64,000 nucleotides of DNA, from the IMG/VR virus record IMGVR_UViG_3300025168_011805, positions 1 through 64,000 of that record; one strand, 5' to 3'. Positions 25,665-34,828 of this stretch are shown piece by piece; positions within the stretch are counted from its first letter, which is position 1; each line of letters opens with the position of its first letter. The notes below the pieces were generated by a model, which did not search any database, was not told the origin of the DNA, and saw nothing but the letters and a program-made list of their open reading frames with translations. Source of the DNA: a virus. A program made the translations under genes and the position numbers.

Positions 25665-26352
25665 AGGAAGTCGTTTTGCTAAAGAAGGATATACTTTCCC
25701 AAAACCACTGATTGATGTTGATGGTAAATCGATGATTCAAACTGTTGTTGAAAACTTAGACTTCGATGCAGATTATATTTTCCTTGTGAGAAAACAACAC
25801 CTAGAAGAATACTCTGGTCTCAAGGAAACCCTTTATGAAATTACAAATGGTAGAACAACAATTGTTGAGGTTGATGGTTTAACCGAGGGAGCTGCATGTA
25901 CAGCTCTCTTAGCAAAAGAATTTATTGATAATGATGATGATTTGTTGATTGCAAATTCAGATCAGTTCATTGAATATCAAAATCAAAACTTCAATCTTAT
26001 AAAAAATATGACTGACGTTGACTCTATGGTTTTCACCTTTACATCTGTTCACCCAAAATGGTCTTTTGTTAAAACAAATTCTAGAGGATTTGTTACAGAG
26101 GTCGCTGAAAAGAAACCTATATCTAATATAGCAACGTGTGGTATTTATTGGTACAGAAACGGTTCTGACTTTGTGAAGTATGCAGAAGATATGATCTCTA
26201 AAAACATCAGAGTGAATAATGAATTCTACATTGCTCCTGTATATAATGAACTGATTCAAGATAAAAAAACATTAGTGCCTTTCTTTGTTCATGCGATGCA
26301 TGGACTGGGAACTCCAGAAGATCTTAGAACATATTTGGGTAAAATTAAATGA
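25636..26352 (+). CDS. Sugar-phosphate nucleotidyltransferase
   Basis: The 238-residue protein begins MKILIPMAGEGSRF, followed by FPKPLIDVDGKSMIQ, the GxGxRF and KPL signature of enzymes that join NTPs with sugar 1-phosphates (RfbA or LicC type). NSDQFIE near residue 112 holds the metal-binding Asp. The start follows AAGGAG within the previous gene. It supplies an NDP-activated precursor, of unknown base and sugar, for the transferases of this island. Confidence 0.75.
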   Translation: MKILIPMAGEGSRFAKEGYTFPKPLIDVDGKSMIQTVVENLDFDADYIFLVRKQHLEEYSGLKETLYEITNGRTTIVEVDGLTEGAACTALLAKEFIDNDDDLLIANSDQFIEYQNQNFNLIKNMTDVDSMVFTFTSVHPKWSFVKTNSRGFVTEVAEKKPISNIATCGIYWYRNGSDFVKYAEDMISKNIRVNNEFYIAPVYNELIQDKKTLVPFFVHAMHGLGTPEDLRTYLGKIK

Positions 26353-27035
26353 AATCGATTGTTGTAATAGGTAAAGGTCCAAGTGTCAGGAGATCATCAA
26401 AAGAATTTATAGACTCTTTTGATGAAGTCGCCATATGTAATCATCCGCCTTATAGTGGACATGAACACTTAATTTCAAACAGAGCAAATTATCATTTTTT
26501 GAACGCTGGTGATCCCCACCCATACGAAAGACATATTCTAGATGGCTTAGGAATAACTCATATCTTTAATACTTCCCGATGGGAGAAACCTCCTGTCAAA
26601 GAGATATGTCCATCACAAGGTGTGGAATATTATCATGACTTTGGTGTCAAGACTATCGAGGATTTTAAAAAATATGGTTTTGATGAATGGGGTCCTTCTA
26701 GTGGCATACAAGCATTTTCTTTGTTTGTTGATAACGAAGAATATAATAAGATAGCTTTGGTTGGGTTTGACTTTTTTCAGAAAGGTAAAAAAAATTACTA
26801 TTTCGAAAAAGAAGAAGCGAACCCGAGTCTACACTATCTTTGGAATAATGGCACATACTCACCGGATGGAACCGTCATGAAAAGTACACATGGCGGTCCG
26901 GAGAAAACTATAGACTACATTTTAAATAAAATGACTAGTCTCCCAGACAAAGAATTTTTATTGATGACCGATTATGACTTTGAAAATAGCCCCTATGAAC
27001 TAGGGGATAAGCTACAAAACTTAAAACTACTGTGA
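26349..27035 (+). CDS. GT29-like sialyltransferase candidate
   Basis: The 228-residue protein has an N-terminal VVIGKGPSVRRSS followed by SFDEVAICNHPP, like the large sialylmotif of family 29, and GPSSGIQAFSLF with KIALVGFDFF near residues 117-140, like the small sialylmotif. No signal anchor is present, as expected for a cytoplasmic phage enzyme. CMP-nonulosonate could come from the NeuB/NeuA-like products encoded at 34010-35478. Other GT29-like or DUF115-like functions are possible, so the specificity is inferred. Confidence 0.5.
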   Translation: MKSIVVIGKGPSVRRSSKEFIDSFDEVAICNHPPYSGHEHLISNRANYHFLNAGDPHPYERHILDGLGITHIFNTSRWEKPPVKEICPSQGVEYYHDFGVKTIEDFKKYGFDEWGPSSGIQAFSLFVDNEEYNKIALVGFDFFQKGKKNYYFEKEEANPSLHYLWNNGTYSPDGTVMKSTHGGPEKTIDYILNKMTSLPDKEFLLMTDYDFENSPYELGDKLQNLKLL

Positions 27036-27041
27036 GGAAAT

Positions 27042-27866
27042 ATGGATTTTACATTTGGTATAATAACCGCAGCTCAAGAAAATGAGAGCAGTCTTGGTTG
27101 GCGAGATAACATGCTTTGTATTTTTGATTCTATACGAAAATTAAAAATACCCAATTATGAAATTGTAGTTGTTGGTGGACCGTTCCCAGAAGATGGCAGA
27201 AATCACTTACACTTACACAAGAGACCAGATGTTGTTCATGTTCCCTTTGATGATAATGTTGTATTAGATATTCTTCAGAAAGAAGGTAATCCTTTTTTAG
27301 AATCTAGAACATTGATTGATAAAAATGGACAGAAGCATACAACCAAAATCCCAACCAAAGACGGAGTTAGAATGCCCGGTGTGTTGTCTGGTTGGATCAC
27401 CAAGAAGAAGAACTTGATAACACAAAATGCAAAATATGAAAACGTAGTTTTTATGCATGACTACCACATGTTTGATCAAGACTGGTATAGTAACTTTTTG
27501 AGATTTGGAAACGATTGGGACGTTTGCATGAACAGAATAGAAAATTTCTGGGGTGAACGTTTCCGGGACTGGGTTTCTTGGGATCATCCAGAATATGGAA
27601 CAAGAAAAACAATGCCTTACGAAGATATACATGCAGGCAAATGGGCGTATATTTCAGGTTCTTATTGGGTTGCAAAGAAAAAGTTTATGGAACAAAATCC
27701 TCTAGACGAAGGATTCCTGTGGGGACAAGGTGAAGATTTGGAGTGGTCATTTAGAGTTAGAGATAAGTGTAACTACGTTGCAAATCCCATGTCAATAGTC
27801 CGACACACTCGTCCTAAATACACAGGTGATGAGCATTATGCGCCCTCATTTGCAGGGAGAAAGTGA
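27042..27866 (+). CDS. GT-A glycosyltransferase
   Basis: The 274-residue protein has FTFGIITAAQ at the start, YEIVVVGGPFPEDGR near residue 43, VVFMHDYHMFDQDWY near 139 (HDYH in the DXD place) and a GQGEDLEWSFRVRD motif near 232, typical of galactosyltransferase-like GT2 or GT7 enzymes (ED near the end). It follows the sialyltransferase-like gene by six bases with a GAGG site. Donor and acceptor are unknown. Confidence 0.6.
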   Translation: MDFTFGIITAAQENESSLGWRDNMLCIFDSIRKLKIPNYEIVVVGGPFPEDGRNHLHLHKRPDVVHVPFDDNVVLDILQKEGNPFLESRTLIDKNGQKHTTKIPTKDGVRMPGVLSGWITKKKNLITQNAKYENVVFMHDYHMFDQDWYSNFLRFGNDWDVCMNRIENFWGERFRDWVSWDHPEYGTRKTMPYEDIHAGKWAYISGSYWVAKKKFMEQNPLDEGFLWGQGEDLEWSFRVRDKCNYVANPMSIVRHTRPKYTGDEHYAPSFAGRK

Positions 27867-27872
27867 TTTATT

Positions 27873-28541
27873 ATGAAGAATATTCAACCAGTATTGATTG
27901 AAAACATATGGAGTGAGTACTTAGTAGAAACCTATCCTAGTAACTACTTTGATTTCTTCATAGACATCGGCGCTCGTGGGACAAAACATCCTTGGCATGT
28001 TCACAACATTGCAAAAAATAATCCGCAAACTAAAATCATAGCTTTGGAACCTGACCTTCCTTATTATAACGAGATAGTGAAAAAGAAAGATGAGCTTGGA
28101 TTGGAAAATCTAACCATTATTCCTTATGGTCTTGGTGCCGGAGAAAGTATACAGATCCCAGACGGAAAGACGGAAACAATTTCTCTTCCTGATATTTTAG
28201 AAAAATATGACTTGGATATCTCTAAAACATGGGCTTTCAAAATTGACTGTGAGGGTTGCGAAAGACATGTAATGAACGAAGAGTGTGTTGACATACTGAA
28301 GCAGTGCGATCATTTCGGTGTAGAGTTTCATGGCACAAACTGTGGTGCTAACTATTTTACTGACAAGTATGAATTGTTTGACAATATGTCTGAAGCTGAG
28401 TCTTGGTTGACTGATAACTTTGACTCATCACATGAGATGTTTGTGACGGATATGGTTTCTGGTTTAGCTAGTTATGTTGTTGTAAATAGAGAGATTCTTA
28501 ATTCAGAAAATCGTCCAGAGTTTTGGGACTCTATCACATGA
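27873..28541 (+). CDS. FkbM-like methyltransferase, second copy
   Basis: The 222-residue protein has DFFIDIGARGTKHPWH near residue 28 as SAM motif I, KIIALEPDLPYYNEI near 52, and WAFKIDCEGCERHVM near 118, matching the IDxEGxE hallmark of FkbM methyltransferases. It is diverged from the copy at 20641. It overlaps the next glycosyltransferase gene by ATGA. O-methylation of a glycan residue is likely, and having two such enzymes suggests two different methylated positions. Confidence 0.7.
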   Translation: MKNIQPVLIENIWSEYLVETYPSNYFDFFIDIGARGTKHPWHVHNIAKNNPQTKIIALEPDLPYYNEIVKKKDELGLENLTIIPYGLGAGESIQIPDGKTETISLPDILEKYDLDISKTWAFKIDCEGCERHVMNEECVDILKQCDHFGVEFHGTNCGANYFTDKYELFDNMSEAESWLTDNFDSSHEMFVTDMVSGLASYVVVNREILNSENRPEFWDSIT

Positions 28542-29311
28542 AAAATAAAGTTGTTGCGTGTATACCATCCAAAGATTCTGCTTGGATACTAAAACAAACA
28601 CTTCCTCACCTCAGTAAGTTTTGCTATAAGATTATAGTGAGTGATGACGGAAGTATGGATAACACACAAGAAGTTTGTTCGGAACATACATCAGTTGAGT
28701 ATTATAGAAGATCAGAAAGAGATTATGCCGATCGTCAGGGTGGTCTTCAAAGACAAGAATTATTGGAGAGAGCATACAAGCACGATCCAGATTACTTTTT
28801 CTTTTTGGATGCAGACGAAATGCCATCTCCTGATATTATCGATTGGATAAATTCGCTTGGATCTAGACACGAAGAACAAAATAATCTATGGACGTTTCCT
28901 TGGGTTCACCTGTGGACTGATGAAGATCATTATAGAGTAGATTCATATAACGCTGGAGCTTCTAGGATAGAATGGGATCCATTCAGCACTAAGTATAGAA
29001 AAGGTTTTTTTGTTCGAAACATACCTGACTATACTTTAAAGTATGACTCAAATCAAAATAGAGTTAGACCATCAAATCAACCAGTCAATGTTCCCGGATC
29101 GCCGGTTGATGTAATGAATAATCCAGTTATAATTCACTATGGAAAAATAAGCGAGTACTTTACTAGTGAACAAAATTGGAAAGATAGGGCGGAGTGGGAT
29201 AAGAAACAAAAAAAATCTGATTACAATTCTACGATAAACCATCATAGATCAGCTAACTCAGAAAACACATTGAAATTAGAAAGGACAGATCCATCATGGA
29301 AGTGGGATTAA
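28538..29311 (+). CDS. Family 2 glycosyltransferase
   Basis: The 257-residue protein has VVACIPSKDSAWIL, YKIIVSDDGSMDNT near residue 30 and FFFLDADEMPSPD near 90, the GT2 fold with DAD metal site, in the WaaE/KdtX-like subgroup that extends core sugars in lipopolysaccharide. The ATG at 28538 overlaps the upstream stop; a TTG at 28523 is less likely. It overlaps the next gene, a PhyH-type dioxygenase, by 16 bases. Confidence 0.7.
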   Translation: MKNKVVACIPSKDSAWILKQTLPHLSKFCYKIIVSDDGSMDNTQEVCSEHTSVEYYRRSERDYADRQGGLQRQELLERAYKHDPDYFFFLDADEMPSPDIIDWINSLGSRHEEQNNLWTFPWVHLWTDEDHYRVDSYNAGASRIEWDPFSTKYRKGFFVRNIPDYTLKYDSNQNRVRPSNQPVNVPGSPVDVMNNPVIIHYGKISEYFTSEQNWKDRAEWDKKQKKSDYNSTINHHRSANSENTLKLERTDPSWKWD

Positions 29312-29931
29312 AAACAAAAGATGAAATCTTAGATGAGCTAAACGAATATGGTTTTTCTATTATAGAAAATTACTGGGACAGAGAAACTTGCGAGTCAGCT
29401 ATTGACGAACTAAATTCTCTACCTCCACACTTATTTGAAACTGGACAGGGCGGAGATCTTAGGTGTTCCAGATCTAATGATCATTCCCCGACTGCATCTT
29501 CATTTAAGGAAGATACATTTATAATGGAAATCGCTGATAACTACAGCTCTTGTAACGATCCAGACAGAACAGTCGCGGGTATTGTGAAATTTGATACAAA
29601 GAAAAAGGTAGACTCTGGTGGTGGTTGGCATGTAGACAGTGAAGACGATCAGCAGTTCAAGAGTTTCATGTATCTTACTGATGTGGGTTCTGATAATGGA
29701 CCTTTCACTATCGCTCAAAAGTCGAGGGATATTGTCAAGGGTCTTCCTAAATTTTCCAATCTAAGAATATCAGAAGAGATAGTAAAAGAAAATATTTCTG
29801 ATGATGATATTATAGAAATAACAGGTGAAGCAGGAACTTGTATTTTAGTAGACTCCACATATCTTCATCGGGGAAAAGAAATTGAAAGTGGCAATCGATA
29901 TACTCTTACAACATATTTTTATGACAGGTGA
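29296..29931 (+). CDS. Phytanoyl-CoA dioxygenase-like 2OG-Fe(II) oxygenase
   Basis: The 211-residue protein has the PhyH layout: an N-terminal LNEYGFSIIENYWDRETC, the iron ligands HVD in GGWHVDSEDD near residue 114, and a distal His with Arg in YLHRGKEIESGNRYTL near 194-205. Such enzymes hydroxylate small molecules or sugars with 2-oxoglutarate and iron. The place between two glycosyltransferases suggests a sugar or lipid-linked intermediate as substrate. It follows the previous gene with a 16-base overlap and precedes a GT11-like gene by three bases. Confidence 0.7.
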   Translation: MEVGLKTKDEILDELNEYGFSIIENYWDRETCESAIDELNSLPPHLFETGQGGDLRCSRSNDHSPTASSFKEDTFIMEIADNYSSCNDPDRTVAGIVKFDTKKKVDSGGGWHVDSEDDQQFKSFMYLTDVGSDNGPFTIAQKSRDIVKGLPKFSNLRISEEIVKENISDDDIIEITGEAGTCILVDSTYLHRGKEIESGNRYTLTTYFYDR

Positions 29932-29934
29932 TTT

Positions 29935-30771
29935 ATGCTATCGATAGACGTACAAACTAGAGGAAGATTTGGTAATAAAATTTTCCACTTTAACAATCTG
30001 ATGCAGTTGTCTAACTTACTAAATCAGTCTCCTTCTTGTGACAACTGGGATGGTTATGGTCACTTGAAAAAGATTTGTCCTACAACTAAGACTGGTTTTA
30101 CAAGTAATTATTCTGAAATTCCTTTTGATGATTTGTGTGATTTATCGACAGATAGATTAAGAGAAAAATATTCTAAGGGTGATTGGAAACTTCACACATT
30201 GTCTCTACACGGCCCTTTTCACAGACTAACTGCCGTGGATCCTCGTCACTTTTTTATATTCAATCAAGAAAATAATATAGATCCCAGAGTTTTTGCTGTT
30301 GGTATCCATATACGAGGTGGAGATACCAGAGGCGCTGATGGAATGAATGGTAGGGAGATTCATGGACCAGAATATTATATACAGGCTATAGAGTTTATTT
30401 TGTCCGAATATAAGGATAAGAATATTGTATTTTTTGTATGCACTGATGATCCGGATGAAAACTATCCAAGCTATCAAAAGACAATGGACTATCTTAAATA
30501 CAATAACTTACATGTATACCATAAAGCAGCTTCACACATCGAAGATTTTTGTATTCTTTCTGAGTGTGATGTTTTAATTTCTGGATCTAGTACCTTTGTT
30601 CTAGCTGCCGGTTTTGTCGGTAAACATAAAAAGATTATTCATAGTGAAAAATTTGTCAACCAATTCAAAGACTCAGAGGAAAAGTGGTATTCAAGTTTTA
30701 GGAATGGATTGTTCTTCAAAGATCTTCTAAATCAACCCAATCAATATTATCCAATTTTGAAATTGATATGA
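29935..30771 (+). CDS. GT11-like (fucosyltransferase) glycosyltransferase, second copy
   Basis: The 278-residue protein begins MLSIDVQTRGRFGNKIFHFNN with the GRFGN motif, has GIHIRGGDTRG near residue 123 (the HxRRGD-like donor site), FFVCTDD near 165 and SGSSTFVLAAGFVGKHKKIIHSE near 219. The closing GxxKKIIHSE is shared with the GT11-like protein at 21968, showing they are paralogues. It overlaps the next gene by ATGA. The sugar donor is unknown. Confidence 0.65.
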   Translation: MLSIDVQTRGRFGNKIFHFNNLMQLSNLLNQSPSCDNWDGYGHLKKICPTTKTGFTSNYSEIPFDDLCDLSTDRLREKYSKGDWKLHTLSLHGPFHRLTAVDPRHFFIFNQENNIDPRVFAVGIHIRGGDTRGADGMNGREIHGPEYYIQAIEFILSEYKDKNIVFFVCTDDPDENYPSYQKTMDYLKYNNLHVYHKAASHIEDFCILSECDVLISGSSTFVLAAGFVGKHKKIIHSEKFVNQFKDSEEKWYSSFRNGLFFKDLLNQPNQYYPILKLI

Positions 30772-31772
30772 AAGAATTAGTTTTTAAAAACAAAAAAACT
30801 TGTTTCTCTTTATCTTCTCCCGAAGATTCTGTTAAGCATCACGTTGGTGAATACTTTCAGGTAGTGGAACATTGGACAAACCAATACTCTTTGTATTACA
30901 AGGGAGTGGAGAATAATAAAGATGTTGTCAAACTAGCGATGGCAGGAGCTGACTTTGAATTTGTCTCGCCTGGTGTTGCGGATGCTCCTAAAGTTGTTGT
31001 GACAGATTGTCCGGGTGGATCATTTTCTATCATCAAAAAAGATGATTGTCTCTACATGTTGTGTGGTAGTAATATATCAACAGGAGAAGATAGGGATGCC
31101 GATATTCCAGATTTGGTTTGGAATGAAACCAAAAAAAGAAGTTATCCAGATCATCACAGAAAAGATAGAAAAAATGGTTTGTATTTACTTAAGTCTAAGA
31201 ATGGAATGAACTGGGAAGAGGTTCATTCACTGCCAGTCCTTCATTGTTTTCTGCATGGTAATGGTGTTCCTTTTGGTTCAGTTGGTTATGATACAAGACC
31301 CAGCACAATCAAGATAAGCGATCAGTACTTTTTTTATTCCAGACTAAATCCATCTTTAGATGAAAGAGCAGTTTTCTTTACAACTTCTACTGATTTATTT
31401 GGTTGGAGTTCTCCGACTCGGATACATATTACAAATGAACCAGTAGTAGATGGAAAGAATAATTATTATAATTTAGTCGTATTTCCTTTTGGGGATAAAA
31501 TTTGTGCTTTTGCGCCTTACTTTGAGGCATGTGGAACCGAACAAAGACAAACTAAAAACGGAAAGACTTTATTTCTTGTATCTGATAATGGTTTCGATTG
31601 GGAAATTAAAGGATATGCTTTCCCCCATAACGGGAGGTATGACAAAAGGGTGAACTCAGTGATAGAAAAAGATGACAAATTTTTAGTGTTTTTTAGAGAA
31701 AACTTGTTAGAATGTGGTAGTTCAATTTCGTCTTATGAATTAGAGAAAGAAGACATCAGGGAGATTCTATAA
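30768..31772 (+). CDS. Beta-propeller protein, glycoside hydrolase-like
   Basis: The 334-residue protein resembles five-bladed propeller enzymes of families GH32, GH43 and GH117: repeated blades such as YLLKSKNGMNWEEV, FFYSRLNPS, FFTTSTDLFGWSSP and FLVSDNGFDWEI, each ending in the D-x-x-W turn seen in sialidase-like and GH43-like blades. No signal peptide is present. The catalytic acidic residues cannot be placed with certainty. It lies in a chain of glycan genes (ATGA before, TAATG-like overlap after), so a role in trimming or binding sugars is likely. Confidence 0.5.
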   Translation: MKELVFKNKKTCFSLSSPEDSVKHHVGEYFQVVEHWTNQYSLYYKGVENNKDVVKLAMAGADFEFVSPGVADAPKVVVTDCPGGSFSIIKKDDCLYMLCGSNISTGEDRDADIPDLVWNETKKRSYPDHHRKDRKNGLYLLKSKNGMNWEEVHSLPVLHCFLHGNGVPFGSVGYDTRPSTIKISDQYFFYSRLNPSLDERAVFFTTSTDLFGWSSPTRIHITNEPVVDGKNNYYNLVVFPFGDKICAFAPYFEACGTEQRQTKNGKTLFLVSDNGFDWEIKGYAFPHNGRYDKRVNSVIEKDDKFLVFFRENLLECGSSISSYELEKEDIREIL

Positions 31773-32482
31773 TGAAAATTGTAAAGTACGATACTAAAAA
31801 GTATCCATTCAGAGATTTAGTTTCTAGTCTATACGAAAAAGATCTTTCTCTCTTGGACAACGACGATACTAAAGATAATCTAACTCTTGGTAATGATACC
31901 AAGACACAATTCCACAGAACATTCTATGATAGATTAGATGTAGAGGGTGGATGGCCGGAGTTTGAGAAAACATACGAATCATTTCTTCGTGAAGTTATCC
32001 ATCCCATGTTCGAGGATGATGAATTAATCTACCAGAAATATCCGGGTATTCGTTTTTGTAGACCTGGTGCGAAGGCTGTTTATAAATGGCATTCTGATGG
32101 TGATAAAGATCATAAACATCCCCTTGGTGAGGTAAACATATTTTTACCTATGACTAAGTGTTTTGGAAACAATGCAATGTGGAATGAAAGTATTCCGGGT
32201 ATGGGTGACTGGAAACCTCTGGAGCTTGGGTATGGTGAGTTTCTTATTGGATATCTAAATCAGTGTAGACATGGAAATAAAACCAATGACACAGATCACA
32301 CTAGAGTCAGTTTTGATTTCAGAGTTGTTCCGGGGTTTGCTTATGATGAAGATTGTCCATTACAAAGTTGCACAACTAAGCAGAGATTTTTAATCGGTGG
32401 GTATTACAACAAGATGAACAGAAAAGATACCCCTTCGATGTATGATCCTATTGAAAATGCAAAACTTGGAGCAGCATGTTAG
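31772..32482 (+). CDS. StrG-like 2OG-Fe(II) oxygenase
   Basis: The 236-residue protein has WHSDGDKDH near residue 109 with the HSD iron ligands, GEVNIFLPMT, and LNQCRHGNKTNDTDHTRVSFDFRVV near 165-190 with the distal His and the Arg that binds 2-oxoglutarate. This matches the StrG family named from streptomycin biosynthesis, a double-stranded beta-helix oxygenase. With the PhyH-like gene at 29296 it is the second oxygenase of the island. A sugar substrate fits the context. It overlaps the next aminotransferase-like gene by seven bases. Confidence 0.6.
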   Translation: MKIVKYDTKKYPFRDLVSSLYEKDLSLLDNDDTKDNLTLGNDTKTQFHRTFYDRLDVEGGWPEFEKTYESFLREVIHPMFEDDELIYQKYPGIRFCRPGAKAVYKWHSDGDKDHKHPLGEVNIFLPMTKCFGNNAMWNESIPGMGDWKPLELGYGEFLIGYLNQCRHGNKTNDTDHTRVSFDFRVVPGFAYDEDCPLQSCTTKQRFLIGGYYNKMNRKDTPSMYDPIENAKLGAAC

Positions 32483-33150
32483 TAGATCCACTTAAATATG
32501 ATGAACAACTTTTAGATTTTGTTATGAAAAAATATAACTGCTCGGATCCTTGGGGTGTGGTAGATGTATTTGAAAAAACAATTGCAGAGTATGCTGGAAG
32601 CAAATATGCCGTCGCGGTAGACAGTTGTACCGACGCAATGTTTTTGTGTTTGAAATATCTTAAAGCAGATGGTGAAGTTACACTACCACGAAGAACATAT
32701 GTTTCTGTTCCATGCACTGTTATACATGCCGGATGTACAGTCAAGTTTGATGAAATTGAATGGAGTGGTGCATATCCACTAAAACCATATCCAGTTTATG
32801 ATTCAGCCACCAGAATGACAAAGGACATGTACGTTCCCGGATCTTATTATTGCCTTTCCTTTCATCGCAGAAAGCATGTACCCATAGGGAAAGGTGGAAT
32901 GATTCTGACTGACGACAAGGAAGCTTATGAGTGGTTAAAGGTAGTTCGTTATGAAGGAAGACACATGGATCGTTTATATAAAGATGATTCATTTGATACA
33001 ATCGGTTGGAATATGTATATGCCCCCAGAGCAAGCTGCAAGGGGTTTGGTTCTCTTTGATAATATAAATGAAGTGAATGTAGATCTTGAGTCTTCTGGAA
33101 TCCACAAGGATTTATCTGCCTATAAACTATATGAGGAATCTAACAGATGA
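32476..33150 (+). CDS. Short DegT/DnrJ-family aminotransferase
   Basis: The 224-residue protein has the DegT pattern VFEKTIAEYAGSKYAVAVDS near residue 30, VTLPRRTYVSVP near 73 and SFHRRKHVPIGKGGM near 128, with Lys 133 in the place of the PLP-binding lysine. The family usually has 360-400 residues, so much of the small domain is missing, yet the frame is uninterrupted and the neighbours overlap it cleanly (ATGA with the next). It may be a compact active enzyme or a non-catalytic relative. A full-length family member is at 36829. Confidence 0.65.
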   Translation: MLVDPLKYDEQLLDFVMKKYNCSDPWGVVDVFEKTIAEYAGSKYAVAVDSCTDAMFLCLKYLKADGEVTLPRRTYVSVPCTVIHAGCTVKFDEIEWSGAYPLKPYPVYDSATRMTKDMYVPGSYYCLSFHRRKHVPIGKGGMILTDDKEAYEWLKVVRYEGRHMDRLYKDDSFDTIGWNMYMPPEQAARGLVLFDNINEVNVDLESSGIHKDLSAYKLYEESNR

Positions 33151-34007
33151 AAAATAAAACTATTGGTGTTATCGGAAATGGATTTGTTGGCGGCGCTGTT
33201 GCTAATGGATTTAAAAATTACAACCCAGTTAGAGTTTATGACAAGACGCTTTCTAGACGAACACATACAATTGATGAAACTATGAGTTCTGATTTTATTT
33301 TTGTTTGTCTGCCAACTCCGATGAAAGATGAAAACGGCGGTGATGTGGATCTAAAGTATATCATTGATTTCTTTAAGAACACTGTAATAAAGATGAGAGC
33401 TTTCGATCCAATCTATATCATCAAGTCAACAGTCCCTGTTGGAACAACTGAGTCAATCAGAAAGATACATGACGATATTAAAGTAGTTCATAATCCTGAG
33501 TTCTTAACAGCAGCAAATGCTGATGAAGACTTCCTTAACGCAGAACGAACTGTGGTGGGTGGAGAAACAGAACCTGCATCGGAAGTTGCAAAACTTTACA
33601 TGACACATTGGCCAAAAACTCCAGTCATTGTAGTCTCGTCTGACGCATCTGAGATGATCAAGTATACGGCTAATAGTTTTCTTGCACTTAAGGTATCTTA
33701 CTTTAATATGATTTATGATTACTGTATGGCTAAGAATATTAACTTTGCGGATGTTTTAAGTGGAGTTTACACCGACTCCCGAATCGGAGAATCCCACACA
33801 CATGTTCCAGGTCCTGATGGTGATAGAGGATATGGTGGAACTTGTTTTCCCAAAGATATAAATGCAATGAGAGAAATGTTCTTGGAACAAGGACTAAATC
33901 ATGATATACTGACTGCATCATGGATCTATAACAAGTCAGTCAGAGAGAATTGGGATTGGGCTACTAATCCAGCTTCTGTAAGTAAGAACTCATATGATAA
34001 GGAATGA
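33147..34007 (+). CDS. UDP-glucose/GDP-mannose dehydrogenase-like protein
   Basis: The 286-residue protein has TIGVIGNGFVGGAVANG at residues 5-21 for NAD binding, FVCLPTP near 52, KSTVPVGT near 91 and the catalytic Cys 233 in YGGTCFPKDINA. It would oxidise a sugar nucleotide to a uronic acid. Typical members have about 390-440 residues, so the C-terminal UDP-binding domain is absent, a shortening also seen in some phage versions. It overlaps both neighbours by ATGA. Confidence 0.75.
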   Translation: MKNKTIGVIGNGFVGGAVANGFKNYNPVRVYDKTLSRRTHTIDETMSSDFIFVCLPTPMKDENGGDVDLKYIIDFFKNTVIKMRAFDPIYIIKSTVPVGTTESIRKIHDDIKVVHNPEFLTAANADEDFLNAERTVVGGETEPASEVAKLYMTHWPKTPVIVVSSDASEMIKYTANSFLALKVSYFNMIYDYCMAKNINFADVLSGVYTDSRIGESHTHVPGPDGDRGYGGTCFPKDINAMREMFLEQGLNHDILTASWIYNKSVRENWDWATNPASVSKNSYDKE

Positions 34008-34009
34008 TA

Positions 34010-34828
34010 ATGAAAACTAATATTATAGGTGAGATTGGTATAAACCATAACGGGGATGTTGAAATTGCAAAGCAATTGATTGACGTTGCTTGTGTTTCTG
34101 GTTGTGATTATGTCAAGTTTCAAAAAAGAAATCCAGATGTATGTGTTCCAGAAGATCAAAAAAATAAACCCAAGAGCACACCTTGGGGTGATATGACATA
34201 CTTAGAGTATAAGTATAAAACTGAATTTGGTGAGGATGAGTATAAAGAGATTGATTCTTATTGTAAACAGAAGGGCATACAGTGGTTTGCTTCTGTTTGG
34301 GACAAAGACTCTGTTGACTTCATGAGTAAGTTTTCTAACACAATGAAGATTCCATCTGCCCTAATAACAGATTTAGATCTTGTTAAGTATACCAGAGAAC
34401 ATTGTGAAACTCTTTTGGTTTCTACTGGGATGAGTGATGAGGAAGAAGTTGAGGCTGTTGTTGAGATTGGTAAACCAGATATAATTTTCCATACACATTC
34501 GGCATACCCATCGCCAACTAACGAGCTTAATCTAAACTACATCAAATGGCTTTCTAATAAATACCCAGCAAAACAAATTGGTTACAGTGGACATGAGTAT
34601 GGTTTAGTAACAACTTTTGCTGCTGTCGCAATGGGTGCAACTTGGGTAGAGAGACATATTACACTAGATCGAACAATGTGGGGTTCTGATCATTTGGCTT
34701 CAGTTGAACCAATTGGTCTGATGAAACTGGTAAAAGGTATCCGAGATATAGATTCTGCTATTGGTGTTCCGACTGCTCGGAGAGTACATCCTTCTGAATT
34801 AGACAAAAGAAAAAGTCTTAGGAAATGA
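34010..34828 (+). CDS. NeuB-like nonulosonate (sialic acid) synthase
   Basis: The 272-residue protein begins TNIIGEIGINHNGD, the NeuB start motif, with DYVKFQKRNPD near residue 34, SVWDKDSVDF near 95, LLVSTGMSD near 134, HTHSAYPSP near 157, IGYSGHEYG near 185 and GATWVERHITLD near 203. These belong to the TIM barrel that condenses PEP with an N-acyl hexosamine. The usual C-terminal antifreeze-like SAF domain is missing (full length about 340). Start 34010 is preferred over ATG 34004 for ribosome-site spacing. It overlaps the NeuA-like gene by ATGA. Confidence 0.85.
   Translation: MKTNIIGEIGINHNGDVEIAKQLIDVACVSGCDYVKFQKRNPDVCVPEDQKNKPKSTPWGDMTYLEYKYKTEFGEDEYKEIDSYCKQKGIQWFASVWDKDSVDFMSKFSNTMKIPSALITDLDLVKYTREHCETLLVSTGMSDEEEVEAVVEIGKPDIIFHTHSAYPSPTNELNLNYIKWLSNKYPAKQIGYSGHEYGLVTTFAAVAMGATWVERHITLDRTMWGSDHLASVEPIGLMKLVKGIRDIDSAIGVPTARRVHPSELDKRKSLRK

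Noticed and set aside
32476-33150. Frameshift as cause of the short DegT protein
   Set aside because: The next gene begins at the stop with a clean ATGA overlap and encodes an unrelated dehydrogenase. No leftover aminotransferase sequence is visible in the other frames.
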